From Gorsachius magnificus (taxonomy: Eukaryota > Chordata > Aves > Pelecaniformes > Ardeidae): 64,000 nt of DNA. Shown here one piece after another: positions 14,264 through 25,635 of this stretch. Position numbers and translations under genes: made by a program. Within the stretch, counting starts at the first letter, position 1. Each line of letters begins with the position of its first letter. The notes beneath the pieces were generated by a model. It did no database searches. It was given only the letters and a program-made list of their open reading frames with translations, and was not told the origin of the DNA. The stretch lies in NCBI GenBank assembly GCA_034008185.1, contig CM067082.1, positions 99,505,311 to 99,569,310 of the forward strand. Reading direction: 5' to 3'.

Positions 14264-17261
14264 CTACTGTCTTCTCTGCTAGAGCATTTGAACCTCATGT
14301 GACTGCAATTATTGACTATTTGAAGGATCATTAATAGACCTCTTAGAGCATGTATAAAGGATTTCACACAAAATTTATTCTTTGTCTGGTCAGTTACTCT
14401 AAGAAAGAAAATGCCCATGCTCAGAAAAGAGCCAGAGATGTTTGCTGCAGGTTTGGTAAGTTCAGCAGCCTAATTTCTAGTGTACACTGTAAACAATAAC
14501 ACATATTGATAAACATACTTAAGCATATAGATTAAAAAATGCACTAATTTACTTCTGCTTTCCAAAGAAAATTAGGCTTCTAGGACTATATCATATATTT
14601 TTTGCCCTCCTTTTAGTGTCACCCAACAACCTCAGAACAAGCTCACCACTGCTGAGCACATTTGGCAGAGGGTGAGAGGTTTCAGTGTTACGCTTGAACG
14701 CCTCTGTAGGAATGAAGGATTAGTAAGTGACACTGTGAGTAAAGCAGAGGGATTCAAATGTAGCCTGAACTCAGATATTAATTCTTTTGTTAAATCTGCC
14801 TGTTGGTCATTCAAGATGGGCATAGGTAGTGATACCTACTTCTCCGCTGGTAGCATTAGGGAAATAGGTGGGCAGGGAGGACAAGTATGGGAAAGGTGAC
14901 TTAGGGGGAATGAAGGTCACAGGGAGAAGAGGACACAGGCATAGGACAAATATCTGTATAAACTAGAGTAGTGTTCAGCTGCTTCAAAGGTGGGGGAAAA
15001 AAAAAAAAAAGGCTTGTTATTATGGAGTGCATTTCAATTCATACTTAAAACCAGCCTGACCTAGCAATATATTTGTAGTTTTTCTGACTTCATTTCAGTT
15101 GGGATCTCTACATCCAGGCAGCTATGTCAAACAGACCAAAACCACATCACACGTGTGTGTGAAAAATCACTAAAAATCACTTTTAATACTTTCATTTAAA
15201 TGCCACAAGAGGAATGATTACCAAGACCATAAAAAGGAGTAAGAAAGTTTGCAGACTTAGTAAGGCAGACACGATCCCAGTACTTTGCTACAAGCACTGC
15301 ACATGTTTTATATTGTACCTGTGGTTAAAACACAGCAAAAGGCCTTTGGTTATGCCATAGATTTGCCCCTACCCTTTTTTGTATTAACTATTTACATCAG
15401 AAACTCACTCTAGTTCTTTTGACTCCAGAATTCAAAACTCATTTCCTTATGAGGCTTGGTAGTGTGTCGTCCTGGTAGTCAAGTTCTCTGCTATTCTTTT
15501 AATTCAGACTATTCAAACTATCCCTAACCTAGGGATGCTTATGTTCTGCATTCTTATTTCTGCCTTTTGCTCTGCCACTGTCTCTTCTTTGGCAATGCTT
15601 TACATTCCTTTAATCCCCCTTCACCTTTGGGCAATACTGAGTTTAGCACCCTCCCAATACTCATCAGTCAGTCTCAGAAGTTATCAAAGTGACTACCAAA
15701 GCACTAAAAAAACCCCAAGGTCATTCTAAAGTTTGAAATCAGTAGATATCCAGAAGATCTAGAAGCTGCCTAGTTAGCTTATTGACTCCTACACAAAGAA
15801 AACTCCAAAGGGAATTAATGTTTTGTTGATTGGTAAGAAGGACTGGTTAAGACACCTGGTAGACTCTCTCTGCCTCCCTTGTGCTTATTTTCTGCACAAA
15901 TGGTGACTCCAAGCTCCTGTTGTGGTTCCAAATGTCCTTGGCGTGTGTGTTTGTGAGTATGTGATTGTTTTCTTTTTTTTTTCAGTGCATCCCATCTTCA
16001 AGTTTCTGCTCTCATCTTGTTGCCTGATTCTTCTTCTGACCTGCCTTCTGAATTATTCTCTAGTTTATGTGACTAAACAGTAAATGATCTTCGCTATATG
16101 TTAGAAATACATTAATTTCTTTTCAGACCACAAACAGTATACATATAGCCAAAATCAGATCACATACATACATTCATACAGATATATACAGACTTTCAGG
16201 CATATGTGTGCATATATGTATACTAAGAAATACAGTTTATTTTAGAAATAATTTGTAATTTAAATTGCAATTTAAACATAAAGAAAGAAAGGAAAAATTA
16301 ACTTTCAAAAAATGTCTTGGAATGTCATGGTGTTTTTTATAGCTATATTATAACAACAGACTTACGGTTTTTAAGTCCTATGAATACAGCAAAGAGTTTT
16401 GTTTCAGACCAGGTTTAGCATGTTTTCAATTTTATTTTTCTCCTTATTTTAGAAATATGAAAACCTCTACATGTAAAAATTTTAGGACACAGTGCAGCTC
16501 CACCTTTTATGCTGGTTATATTTGGTACTATTCGGAAATAATCAGTACTTCTTAAATACTGTCAAGTTTTAAATAAATTATTCATAAAACATTCCTCACT
16601 CCTAAAGTAAATAAGGTTTAGTTTCAATAAGCAAGTAATTCTTATAGTGATCTAGATCTTTCCATAAGCTAGAAAAGGTTCTGGGGGAGAAAAAACAAAA
16701 GGAAAAAAATTTTTTTTTCCAGATTTTTTCACATCTATAATCCTGTTACTTCTTTGACTTCTTCTGAGCACTGATAATTATTGTTTAATTCTCCTTTGAC
16801 CATGAACAAATACAATGTGTTTTGTCATCTTACTGTGGCAAAAGCCTATTATCCTATTGCTCTGCAAATATAAAGCAGAAGTAAATACACAATTTTGTGG
16901 GGTTTATATTAACAGCACTGAAAAATTAACCTTCTTCCTCTAAAGCAGGATAACTTCATTCCTAGGATTAGTTTCTCTCTTCCTCTCTTTTCCTGGAATG
17001 TGCTATACTTTGTAATGTGTACTTTCTGTTAATTCCCATCTGTTTGTCTGCCATTACATTTCTTTTATGTATCTCTTTTCATTTCTCATTTCCATCTTTG
17101 TTTTACCACTGAGTAAAGGGGAGTTGTAAGACAGTTACATTCTTTCTTAAGTATGGAATTTCAGCCATATAGTACTCCTTAGAGGTCTCCTTTATCATCT
17201 AAAATTTGCTTTCTACATTTATCAGTATTTATCCCTTTTTTAATTATTTTAATTTTAATCT

Positions 17262-18395
17262 TATCGAATCATAGGGTAATTTAGTTTGGAAGAGACCTCC
17301 AGAAATCATCTAGTCAAAGCTTCCACTCAAAGGAGATCCAACTAGCTCCAGTTGCTCAGGGCTGCATCCAGGTTGTGTCCAGTCAGTGTGTCCCAGGATG
17401 GAGAAGATGCAACCTCTCTGGGCAACCTGCTGCAGTGTTTTGATGGCTCATAGAGTGGCAAAGGTTTTTCTGTGCATTTAAATCAGAACTTTTGTGTTGC
17501 AATGTGTGTCCATTACCTTTTGTCCTATCTCAGCGCACCTGAAAGAACAGTCTGCCCCATCTTCTCTGCACCCTCTCTTTGGGTAGTCATAGACAGCAAT
17601 AAGATCTCCCTTCAACCTTCTCTTCTTAAGAAGGAACAAACCCAATTCTCTCAGCCTCTCCTCATATACTGTGTGCTGCAACCCCATGACCATCTTGCTG
17701 GCTTTCCATTGTCTTTCTGGTACTGGGGATTCCAAAACTGAACACAACAGTTCACATATGTTCTTGTAAATGCTGAGCACAGGGGCAGGATCACTTCCCT
17801 GGCCTGCTGGCTACACTCCTGTTAGTATAGCCCAGGATGTAGTTAGCTGTACTGTTGTCACAAGTGCACACTGCCAACTCTTGTCCAACTTGTCCTCCAG
17901 TACATTTTTCTGCAAAGTTGCTTTCTATCCAGCCAGTCTCCAGACTGTATTGGTGCATGGGGTTATTCCACCCCAAGTGCAGGTCTCTGTATATGCCTTC
18001 ATTTAATATTACAAGGTATCTGTTAGCCCATTTCTCCAGCCTCTTGAAGCCCCTCTGAAGAGCAGCTCTGCTCTTCAGAACATCAGATGTTCACCCATAA
18101 TTCTTCTGTGAAGTTGCTGGGTGCGCACCATCCATTCATCCATTAATGAAGGTATTAAACTGTATTGGCTCCTTATTGGTGCCCGAGAGATGCCACCAAT
18201 AACCAGCCACCAGCTGGAATTTGTATCACAAAGATCACAAGACTTTGAGCCCTTGCACTCATTTTACAGTCTAACTATGCAGTCTGTACCTGAATCATCT
18301 GGATATAAGTATAGTGAGACAGAATGTTTCACAGGCCTTGCCTTAAGTCAATGAAGCAACAATCACTGATCTCTCTTTCTTCACCTTCTCATATT
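17262..18395 (-). mobile_element. CR1 LINE, minus strand, RT C-terminal part plus 3' UTR
   Basis: The 3' tail lies at the left end: GAATCATAGGGTAATTTAGTTTGGAAGAGACC is the reverse-complement CR1 terminus, here with only about one octamer unit. A minus-strand open frame of about 100 codons at 17478-17780 reads the end of ORF2, with landmarks [26 protein letters not shown] and a QKV motif. Further right, GGTATTAAACTG, GCCACCAGCTGGAATTTG and CAGGCCTTGCCTTAAGTC match the RT part of avian CR1 in the expected order. Frames are broken by stops. The element is 5' truncated near 18.4 kb, as is usual for CR1. It is more diverged than the copies at 24.5, 52.3 and 62.7 kb. Confidence 0.88.
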
Positions 18396-19731
18396 TAGCA
18401 AAACAAAATTTGAAGAACTAAGAATGTATATGAATTCTGGTGGATGTCCTCTCCTTTTCCAAAGAAATATGAAGGAATCAAAAAAACTTGATAACAGGTG
18501 AAATATTATTCATGTTATCAGGTGTAACCTATCAGATGCAATTCTTCTGATGTTAAAGCACCAAGATCTTTCTAAGAACTTCAGTGAAGTTTTACTGCTG
18601 GGTGGATATGACCTTCCAAAATAAGTTTTCCGTAATAAAAAGGATAATTTTTTGCAACTGCCACATGAACATATGTATGAAATAACTCACTCAATGTTGT
18701 AGTGTAGTTTGGCAGAATATTAAATGATGCCAACTATCATTGACTATGTTACTAACCATAGTTAAAATGCTGTACTTCTGAATTGACAAGAACACTAAAA
18801 CAAGTTGTAGTGTCTAATGTGAATTTCCAGATGGACATTTTTCATTCACTCAAAACTCTTTCATCAATTTGGAGACACAGATTTAAGACCTAAGAATGTG
18901 AAATAATTTCTAACAGAGATCCAGAATATTAAAATCTGTCCTATCAAGAACGTTCAGTTTTACTCTCTTCTTACCGGAGGTCCTTAAAAATTTCTTTTCT
19001 TTATGTTTGTTGTTTCAGTTTCCTTCCAATATGTTTCGGTTTAGTTTGTGCTATGTTTACCTTCATTACCTTCCTCCCTCTGAGTTGCAAGTTTAAATTT
19101 CTCCAATTTCTTCTAGTTTAATTTCAGCTGTGATGATTAGCGACTGCATGTGCACTTGCAAGATACAGGAAGTCCCACTTTTAGGGCCATGTTTCTCTCT
19201 CTCACACAGACACACACACACACTCTCTTTCACTCCCCCATTCCTATGGTGGCCCATACTTTATGAAACAAAACTTCAGCTTCACATTTGTCATGTATTT
19301 AACATTTCATTTCCAACCTTTCTGTTTTGTTTATATTAATGCTCATGAGACCAAAAGGAAATCAGATGAAGTTTCATTCTCATCTGTTTGCTTCCTAGAT
19401 CCCTGATGTGCCCTATAATCTTTTAATTCTACATGAAACTGTGTCATTTGTTTCAAACCATATCATCAGTGGTGGAGACTTGTCAGAAGACTTCAGAATC
19501 CTACTTAGTATCTTGTAGTTTTGCTCCATGGAAACTACCACGTGCAGTCCTATTGACCTTGTACCATTCACTGAATCTCTCTCTACTCTTAAAATAGAGT
19601 TACCAATAAGGGAAATAGCATGCCTTACTAGTATAATCGCAATTTCTGCCTTGATAGATCTTGATGTTCTCGATAATGCTAGGAAGCCATCAAGTATATA
19701 TCCTGTAGCTTTCTGTTACAGAAAGTGCTGA
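18396..19731. other. non-coding interval with CT/CA microsatellite
   Basis: No gene or interspersed repeat recognised. It contains the compound dinucleotide repeat at 19192-19232. Open frames of 60-70 codons are unsupported by any motif. Confidence 0.6.
19192..19232. repeat. compound (CT)n/(CA)n microsatellite
   Basis: TCTCTCTCTCACACAGACACACACACACACTCTCTTTCACTC: a CT block, a CA block with one G interruption, then CT again. Read directly. Likely length-variable and usable as a marker. Confidence 0.9.
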
Positions 19732-20285
19732 CAGCAGGTCAAAGCAGGTGGTCTTTCCTTTCTGGTGAGGCCATAGCTGGAGTACTGTGTCCAGTTCTGG
19801 GCTTCCCAGTACAAGAGAGACATTCACTGGGAGACTCCAGTGAATGACCATGAACATGATTAAGGGACTGGAGCATCCTTCCTGTAAGGAAAGGCTGAGA
19901 CACCTGGGACCGTTCAGCCTGGAGAAGAAAAGGCTGAGGAGGCATCTTATTAATGTATATAAATACCTGAAGGGAGGATGCAAAGGGGACAGAGGCAGGC
20001 TCTTTTCAGTGGTGCCCAGTGACAGGACAAGAGGCAATGGGAACAAACTGAAACACAGGAGGTTCCTTCTGAACATCAGGAAACTGTTTTACTGTGAGGG
20101 TGACTGAGCACTGGCACAGGTTGCCCAGGGAGGTTGTAGAGTCTCTTTCTCGTTGGAGATACTTAAAAGCTGTCTGGACATAGTTCTGGACAACTGGCTG
20201 TAGGTAGCCCAGCTTGAGCAGGGGGGTTGGACCAGATGACCTGTAGGGATCCTTCCAAGTTCAACCCTTGTGTGGTTCTGTCATT
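19732..20285 (+). mobile_element. CR1 LINE 3' fragment, plus strand
   Basis: Begins in ORF2 near CTGGAGTACTGTGTCCAGTT and continues through the ORF2 C terminus. The frame at 19844-20107 shows [29 protein letters not shown] and NIRKLF. The 3' UTR follows, with GCACTGGCACAGGTTGCCCA and TTGGACCAGATGACC, and the element ends at CAACCCTTGTGTGGTTCTGTCA. The tail wording (TTGAGCAGGGGGGTTGGACCAGATGACC) marks a different subfamily from the copies at 24.5, 52.3 and 62.7 kb. It is 5' truncated and its frames are broken after the short open stretch. Confidence 0.9.
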
Positions 20286-20847
20286 TTTTTTCTGAAAAAA
20301 AGATTTTTTGGCAACTGACCTCTTGACTATCAGTAACAACTTAGTAGTTACCATGAGATTTATTGTCTTTGTCTTCTCTTTGCCCTTTTAAGTCCAAAAC
20401 AGAAGTTTGTTTCTCTGATGTGTGTTCTCTCTGGTTCTGACAGTTTCTATTCTTACCTTTGTAGCATTCATGTGAATAATGTGAATGATTTTAATTCAAT
20501 TTCTCTACGTTTTTTTTGTTTCTCTTTTTCAAGTGTTGAAACTTATGATTCCAGACCACATAACTACAACATTGATTGTCTATCAGCCTGCACTCCCTAT
20601 GTAAAAAATTTCAGCTTATTGTTGAAGAGAAGTACGCTAGCAGTGTATAAGTCCAAACTTGTCTTTGATAGAGCAGCATGCCTCTGGTATGCTGTTAGAA
20701 TTACTCATATTATAGCAATACATTTATGCTAAGGCAGTAATTTCTTACCAGCAAACTGTTTTAAAAGGCATTAATGCAATGTATGATCATTTATACTCCA
20801 TGTCTTTTACACTGAGTCTAGATCACTAAAGCTGCCTAGGAATTTTG
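20286..20847. other. non-coding spacer between two CR1 tails
   Basis: AT-rich, with one 104-codon plus-strand open frame at 20418-20732 that begins in the spacer and has no recognisable motif or signal peptide. I see no gene here. Confidence 0.5.
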
Positions 20848-20943
20848 GGACATGGTTTAGTAGGCATGGTGATGTTGGGTTGATGGTTGGTCTAGATGAT
20901 CTTGGAGGTCTTTTCCAGCCTTAATGATTCTGTGATTCTATGA
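20848..20943 (+). mobile_element. CR1 LINE, 96-bp 3' tail only
   Basis: GGACATGGTTTAGTAGGCATGG through TCTAGATGATCTTGGAGGTC and TTTTCCAGCC, ending ATGATTCTGTGATTCTATGA: the CR1 3' UTR terminus with its octamer repeat. Extreme 5' truncation leaves no coding sequence. Plus-strand, same orientation as the CR1 about 560 bases upstream but a different subfamily, so it is a separate insertion. Confidence 0.9.
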
Positions 20944-23317
20944 AATAAGGAGGTATCACTGTACCAAACATTTGTTGTTTTACTGTGAATATCAGTGCCT
21001 GACTTAAAATAAATACTTGGGTTTGTTTTCTAAGTACCTCTTAAACAATGTGTTCTGCACTGGATGCTTTACTTTCCCATAGTAATTCTTCCCAAATTAT
21101 TAGGTTTGTTCAGCTGGTATACATTAGAAAACTATGTCTCTCTTTCCTCCCCCCCCCATTTTACAATCAAAATTCATGTCTAACGTTGGAGATATGTCCT
21201 ATGTCTAAAACTTTCTCAACTCTCTGCTGTATCTTTTTGTTCATATTGAGCTAAGCAGAAAAGGCTGGGGGGAACAAAGTAAAAACCAAATAATGCTTTA
21301 TCCTGAAGGGTGCCAAGTGACTCCTACAGTTATAAGGACCCATAAATCACCCTGACGGAAATTTTTCTGGATCAGTTTAATAACTGCTATCCATTTATAG
21401 GTTTCAGCAACTCAGGCATGATAAACGCATCTGAAAAGCAACTTGCAGAGGGTCCTTTACCTCCTTCTAACTTGCCTGAGTTAGGCTGTGAGAAACCCTG
21501 TAGCAGTTTATATTCTGTAAATCATAAAAGTTTTCAAAGTTATATGCCAGAATTAGCCTCTAAATAAATTGTCAGGACTTAAAATTGCAAGAACTAATGA
21601 CAAAAGATGTGAAACTGCTGGTGTTACCATCTCATCACTTTAGCTGGCATTAGGGTAAGAATGTGCCTCTGAAATGTATGTCATACATAATTAAGGTCAT
21701 TTCTTCATATAAACATTATTTATAGCTACCACAGGTTTTATTTTTCCAGTCACCAGTCAGAAGTAATATATACTTTTACTGAAGTAACGGACCATTTCAC
21801 TGGGGCCAAGACTTCACCCAAGATCTAGATTGATCTTTCTTAATCCTGCAGTTTACTGTCAATTCCTTTGAGTAATCTTGATTTTTGAAAAAGCTTGCAT
21901 TTAAGTGAAAATTAAGAAGAAAACATTTTTTTAAAAAGGCAGATGTTATGCTTAGTATCACCAATACCATGCCATTGCTGCCCAGTGAAGGCCAGGACTT
22001 AATAAACTGAGACCAGAAGGTACAGCAATGGAGTAAGGAATACAATTTAATGCTCTGCAGAAAGGGTACAACTATGGTTAACATGCTAGATAGTAGCAAA
22101 AAGGGGATTTAGCTAAATAATAAAGAAATACAGAAGTAAAAAGATTTTTGTTGCTAACAGCTGTGCTGCCACTACATTAAAGGCAGTGCTCAAAGCCATA
22201 TTTGATTTGAACCAAAGGTCTTGATCTTGACATTAGTGTAATGATGTGGAAACAAACATTTTGCCAGCAATGATAGCTCTTCAGAATTACAAGAATGCTG
22301 ACTGTAAAGGCATCTATCTACCTTTACTCGACAGTACTATCTCCATTTTGGTGTTACTTGAAACTTAGAAATGTCTTTCAAGCATAGCATGAAGTATAGA
22401 TCAATGTATAAATGACATGAATGTAGCTGACATTTCAAATATAGAGGTCACTGTTATGGGATCAAAAAGAATTTGCGGTTCCTTTTTAGTCAATCTAATA
22501 TTAAAAAAGGTAGTAACTGTACATTGAACAAAAAGGAATAGGGATGAGAACTAGATGTTATATTTGACTCCCATCCCTGTTAGGATTTCTGCATGCCTCT
22601 CAGCAAGGTGCTTAAGCCAAGATTTTTGAAAATAATTACCTGAACAAAATACTTTAGAAAAATCTAACCTTTAATCTTTCCCTATTACTAACCTGACCTA
22701 TAAACTAGAAATTAAAATCTTTACATTCCTTGTCTTCCTGGACAAACCCTTTAGACCACAACTGATGTTTCACAAAGTTAATTTGCAAGTGTTACAATAC
22801 CTGTATCTTAGCTGAGCCTTTGTAGCTCTCCTGGAAAATAAATCTTTAAATGAATATTCATTTAAGAAACAAATACTTCTTAATCCAGAATACCAATGCC
22901 ACCGTAAACTAGAACACTGTTGACAAAGATCAGGTAGATGGATCTATCTCAACACTACAAAGACATGGCAACTTTCAGCTATGCTTATAAGCAGGATAAG
23001 AATAATTTGAAAAACATTTTGATGGGAATCTTTCTTTCAATCAAGGAATACAAATTTTTCCAACCTGGAAAATATGCATAGAGTGTTTTAAAAATGACAA
23101 TGATCTGACAGAGTGCAAGCTCTTACCAGTTTTGTACTGCCAGAAAATCTTTTTCCACTGCAGACTGCCTCCCACATTAGAAGACCACATCTCTCCTAGT
23201 CACTGGTTTGAATGCAGTTGGACATTCAGACTTACTCTATTACAAACAAAAAACACCTTTATAGGATCCACTCAGATGAATCCCAACGCATTCCCTCTCC
23301 TACGAAAACTGTGTCCC
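20944..23317. other. non-coding interval, no gene seen
   Basis: Unique AT-rich DNA with a C9 run at 21149-21157. The 100-codon minus-strand frame at 21797-22099 shows no motif, signal peptide or splice context that I would trust. Confidence 0.55.
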
Positions 23318-24386
23318 TGCTGACAGGAAGCTAGCCAGTGCTATTCCAATTTACATTAAGGCTTAAGGGAAGACCCAGGGAACCTCAAATCTGTTAGTCT
23401 AACCTCAGTATCTGGAAAAATTATGGACAAGATCATGCTGGGTGCTATTGAAAGGCATTTAAAAGACAGTGCAATTATCAGGCTGAGCCAACATGAGTTC
23501 ACAAAGGGAAAATCCTGTCTAACAAATTTGATATCCTTCTACAATAAGGTCAGAGACCTGTGGATGAAAGGAAAGAAGCAGATGTAGTTTTTCTGGGGTT
23601 TAGTAAGGCTTTTGGTATTGTCCTTCCCAGCATCCTTCTGGACAAGTTGTCCAACAGTGAGATGAGCAGGTAGACAGTGAGCTGGGTGAAGAACTGGCTA
23701 AACTGGCTCACAGGGTTGCAGTGAATGAGGCTACATCTGGCTGGCAACCGGCCACCAGCGGTGTTCCTCAGGGCTCAGTTCTAAAACAATAATCTAGATG
23801 CAGGAGTTGAATGTACCCTTAGGAAGTTTGCTGATGATACTAAACTGGGAGGTGCTGCTGACTCTTTCAAGGGACAAGAGACCTTCCAAGGGGATCTGGA
23901 TAGATCGGAACATTGGGCAATCATCAATGGCATGAAAGTGAACAAGCCCAAATGCCGGATTCTGTGCCTGGGATGGAGTAACACCAGGCACAAGTCTAAC
24001 TTGGGAGAGGAGGGGCTGGAGAGCAGCCCTGCCAAACGACCCAGGGGTGCTTGTTGATAGGAGGCTCAACAAGGGTCAGAATTATTCCCTGGCAGCCAAG
24101 AGGGCAAACCATATATTGCGGTGCATGAAACATAGCATAATCAGCCAGTCAAAAGCACTGCTTATCCTGCTTTATTTAGTGCTGGTGCAGCCTCACCTTG
24201 AATATCGTGTGCAGTTCTGGTCCCCACTGATTTAAAAGGAAGTTAAGGTGCGTGAATGCATCCCAAGAAGGACAACAAAGCTGGTGAAGGGGCTGGAAGG
24301 CCTGTCCTCTGAGGAGTGGCTGCTGACTCTTGGGTTTGTCTAGTTTGGAGAGAAAGAGGCTGAGGGGCAACCTCATTGCTCTCTAC
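23318..24386 (+). mobile_element. CR1 LINE internal fragment, truncated at both ends
   Basis: Plus-strand ORF2 sequence, frame-broken. It starts at GGAAGCTAGCCAGTGCTATTCC (RT N-terminal region) and runs through GGGAACCTCAAATCTGTTAGTCT (NYRPVSL block). GGTGTTCCTCAGGGCTCAGT (GVPQGS) and AAGTTTGCTGATGATACTAA (KFADDTK, catalytic pair intact) follow, then the CTGGTGCAGCCTCACCTTGA region, stopping near CTCATTGCTCTCTACTCC. The last ORF2 segment and 3' UTR are missing. It abuts a pentanucleotide repeat and then a minus-strand CR1, so it lost its tail by deletion or rearrangement. A deletion between GGGCTCAGTTCTAA and ACAATAATCTAGATG also removes the segment after the GVPQGS motif. Confidence 0.88.
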
Positions 24387-24424
24387 TCCTATTGTATTGT
24401 ATTGCATTGTATTCTATTCTATTC
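24387..24424. repeat. (TATTG/TATTC)n pentanucleotide repeat
   Basis: CCTATTGTATTGTATTGCATTGTATTCTATTCTATTC: about seven units of TATTG changing to TATTC. It lies between the truncated plus-strand CR1 and the 3' end of the minus-strand CR1. The same CTATTCTATT string reappears just beyond the far end of that CR1 at 25625-25634. Confidence 0.9.
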
Positions 24425-25623
24425 ATACAATCATAGAATCACAGAATCACCTCAGTTGGAAAAGACCTTTAAGATCATCGAGTCCAACCGTTAACCTAGC
24501 ACTGCCATCCCACCACTAAAGCATGTCCCTAAGCACCTCATCTATCCTTCTTTTAAAGACCTCCAGGGATGAGGACTCCACCACCTCCCTGGGCAGCCCA
24601 TTCCAGAGCCTGACAACCCTCTCGGTGAAGAAGTTTTTCCTAATGTCTAGCCTAAACCTGCCCTGGCGCAGCTTCAAGCCATTCCCTCTCGTCCTATCGT
24701 CTGTTACCAGGGAGAAGAGGCCGACCCCCACCTCACTACATCCTCCTTGCAGGCAGTTGTAGAGGGTGATCAGGTCTCCCCTCAGCCTCCTCTTCTCCAG
24801 ACTAAATAACCCCAGTTCCCTCAGCCGCTCCTCATATGACTTGTGTTCCAGACCCCTCACCAGCTTGGTTGCTCTCCTCTGGACCTGTTCCAGCAAGGCA
24901 ACATCTTTCTTGTAGTGAGGGGCCCAAAACTGAACACAGAATTCGAGGTGCGGCCTCACCAGCACCGAGTACAGGGGCACAATCACTTCCCTACTCCTGC
25001 TGGCCACACTATTCCTGATACAAGCCAGGATGCCATTGGCCTTCTTGGCCACCTGGGCACACTGCTGGCTCATATTCAGCCGGCTGTCAATCAGTACCCC
25101 CAGGTCTTTTTCCACCAGGCAGCTTTCCAGCCACTCTTCCCCAAGCCTGTAGTGCTGCATGGGGTTGTTGTGACCAAAGTGCAGGACCCGGCACTTGGCC
25201 TTGGTGAACCTCATACAATTGGCCTCGGCCCATTGATCCAGCCTGTCCAGGTCCCTCTGCAGAGCCCTCCTCCCCTCCAGCAGATCAACACTCCCACCCA
25301 GTTTGGTGTCATCTGCAAATTTACTGAGGGCACACTCAATCCCCTCATCAAGGTCATTGATAAAGATATTAAACAAGACTGGCCCTAGAACTGAGCCCTG
25401 GGGGACACCGCTTGTGACCGGCCGCCAACTGGATTTAGCTCCATTCACCACGACTCTCTGGGCTCGGCCACCCAGCCAGTTTTTAACCCAGCGAAGAGTA
25501 CATCCATCTAGGCCATGAACTGCCTGAAAGAAATCAGGTTGGTTAGGCAAGACCTGCCTTTCGTGAACCCATGCTGACTGGGCCTGATCCCCTGATTGTC
25601 CTCCATGTGCCTGGTGAGCACAC
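24425..25623 (-). mobile_element. CR1 LINE, minus strand, best-preserved copy
   Basis: The 3' end lies at the left (ATACAATCATAGAATCACAGAATCAC, the reverse-complement octamer repeat), followed by the 3' UTR with GACCTTTAAGATCATCGAGTCC. It then carries a long ORF2 remnant on the minus strand and ends near GCCTGGTGAGCAC. Only about 1.2 kb of the CR1 remains, so it is 5' truncated. It is tail-to-tail with the plus-strand CR1 at 23318-24386. The 11-base string TCTATTCTATT flanks it on both sides (24413-24423 and 25624-25634). That fits insertion into the pentanucleotide repeat, although the site is low complexity and CR1 often leaves no clear target-site duplication. Confidence 0.95.
24516..25550 (-). 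pseudogene. CR1 ORF2 C-terminal half (reverse transcriptase), 344 codons, internally deleted
   Basis: An uninterrupted minus-strand frame for the C-terminal part of the CR1 ORF2 protein, which copies element RNA at the target site. Residue landmarks: [16 protein letters not shown] near 13-28, [20 protein letters not shown] near 48-67, the catalytic FADDTK near 82-87 with both aspartates, [20 protein letters not shown] near 153-172, and [20 protein letters not shown] near 239-258. The C terminus is [14 protein letters not shown]. The sequence upstream of the start continues in CR1 (GTTCACGAAAGGCAGGTCTTGCC, reverse strand). However, the segment carrying RT motif A (DFSKAFD in intact copies) is missing between NQPDFFQ and AVHGLDG, so the enzyme cannot be functional. 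The annotated ATG is therefore arbitrary. The long open frame implies a fairly recent insertion. Confidence 0.93.
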
Positions 25624-25635
25624 TCTATTCTATTT

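Larger units (their letters stand above)
7091..17261. other. unique AT-rich DNA, no gene seen
   Basis: About 10 kb without a recognisable coding region or interspersed repeat. Open frames are short and have no family signature. Small simple repeats are present: an imperfect TAG/CAG run near 8389-8417, TG/TA repeats at 13143-13202, A13 at 10777-10789 and 13699-13711, A14 at 14997-15010, and CATA/TATA-rich DNA at 16161-16223. A strong polypyrimidine acceptor-like site ends at about 15985 but no convincing exon follows it. Confidence 0.6.

Noticed and set aside
17472..18354. plus-strand frames of 60-90 codons
   Set aside because: Antisense to the minus-strand CR1 at 17262-18395.
19690..20076. 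128-codon minus-strand frame
   Set aside because: Antisense to the plus-strand CR1 at 19732-20285.
24843..25388. 181-codon plus-strand open frame
   Set aside because: It is antisense to the CR1 ORF2 frame at 24516-25550, whose protein motifs are unmistakable; the plus-strand frames here, including 24523-24762 and 25303-25518, are shadows.
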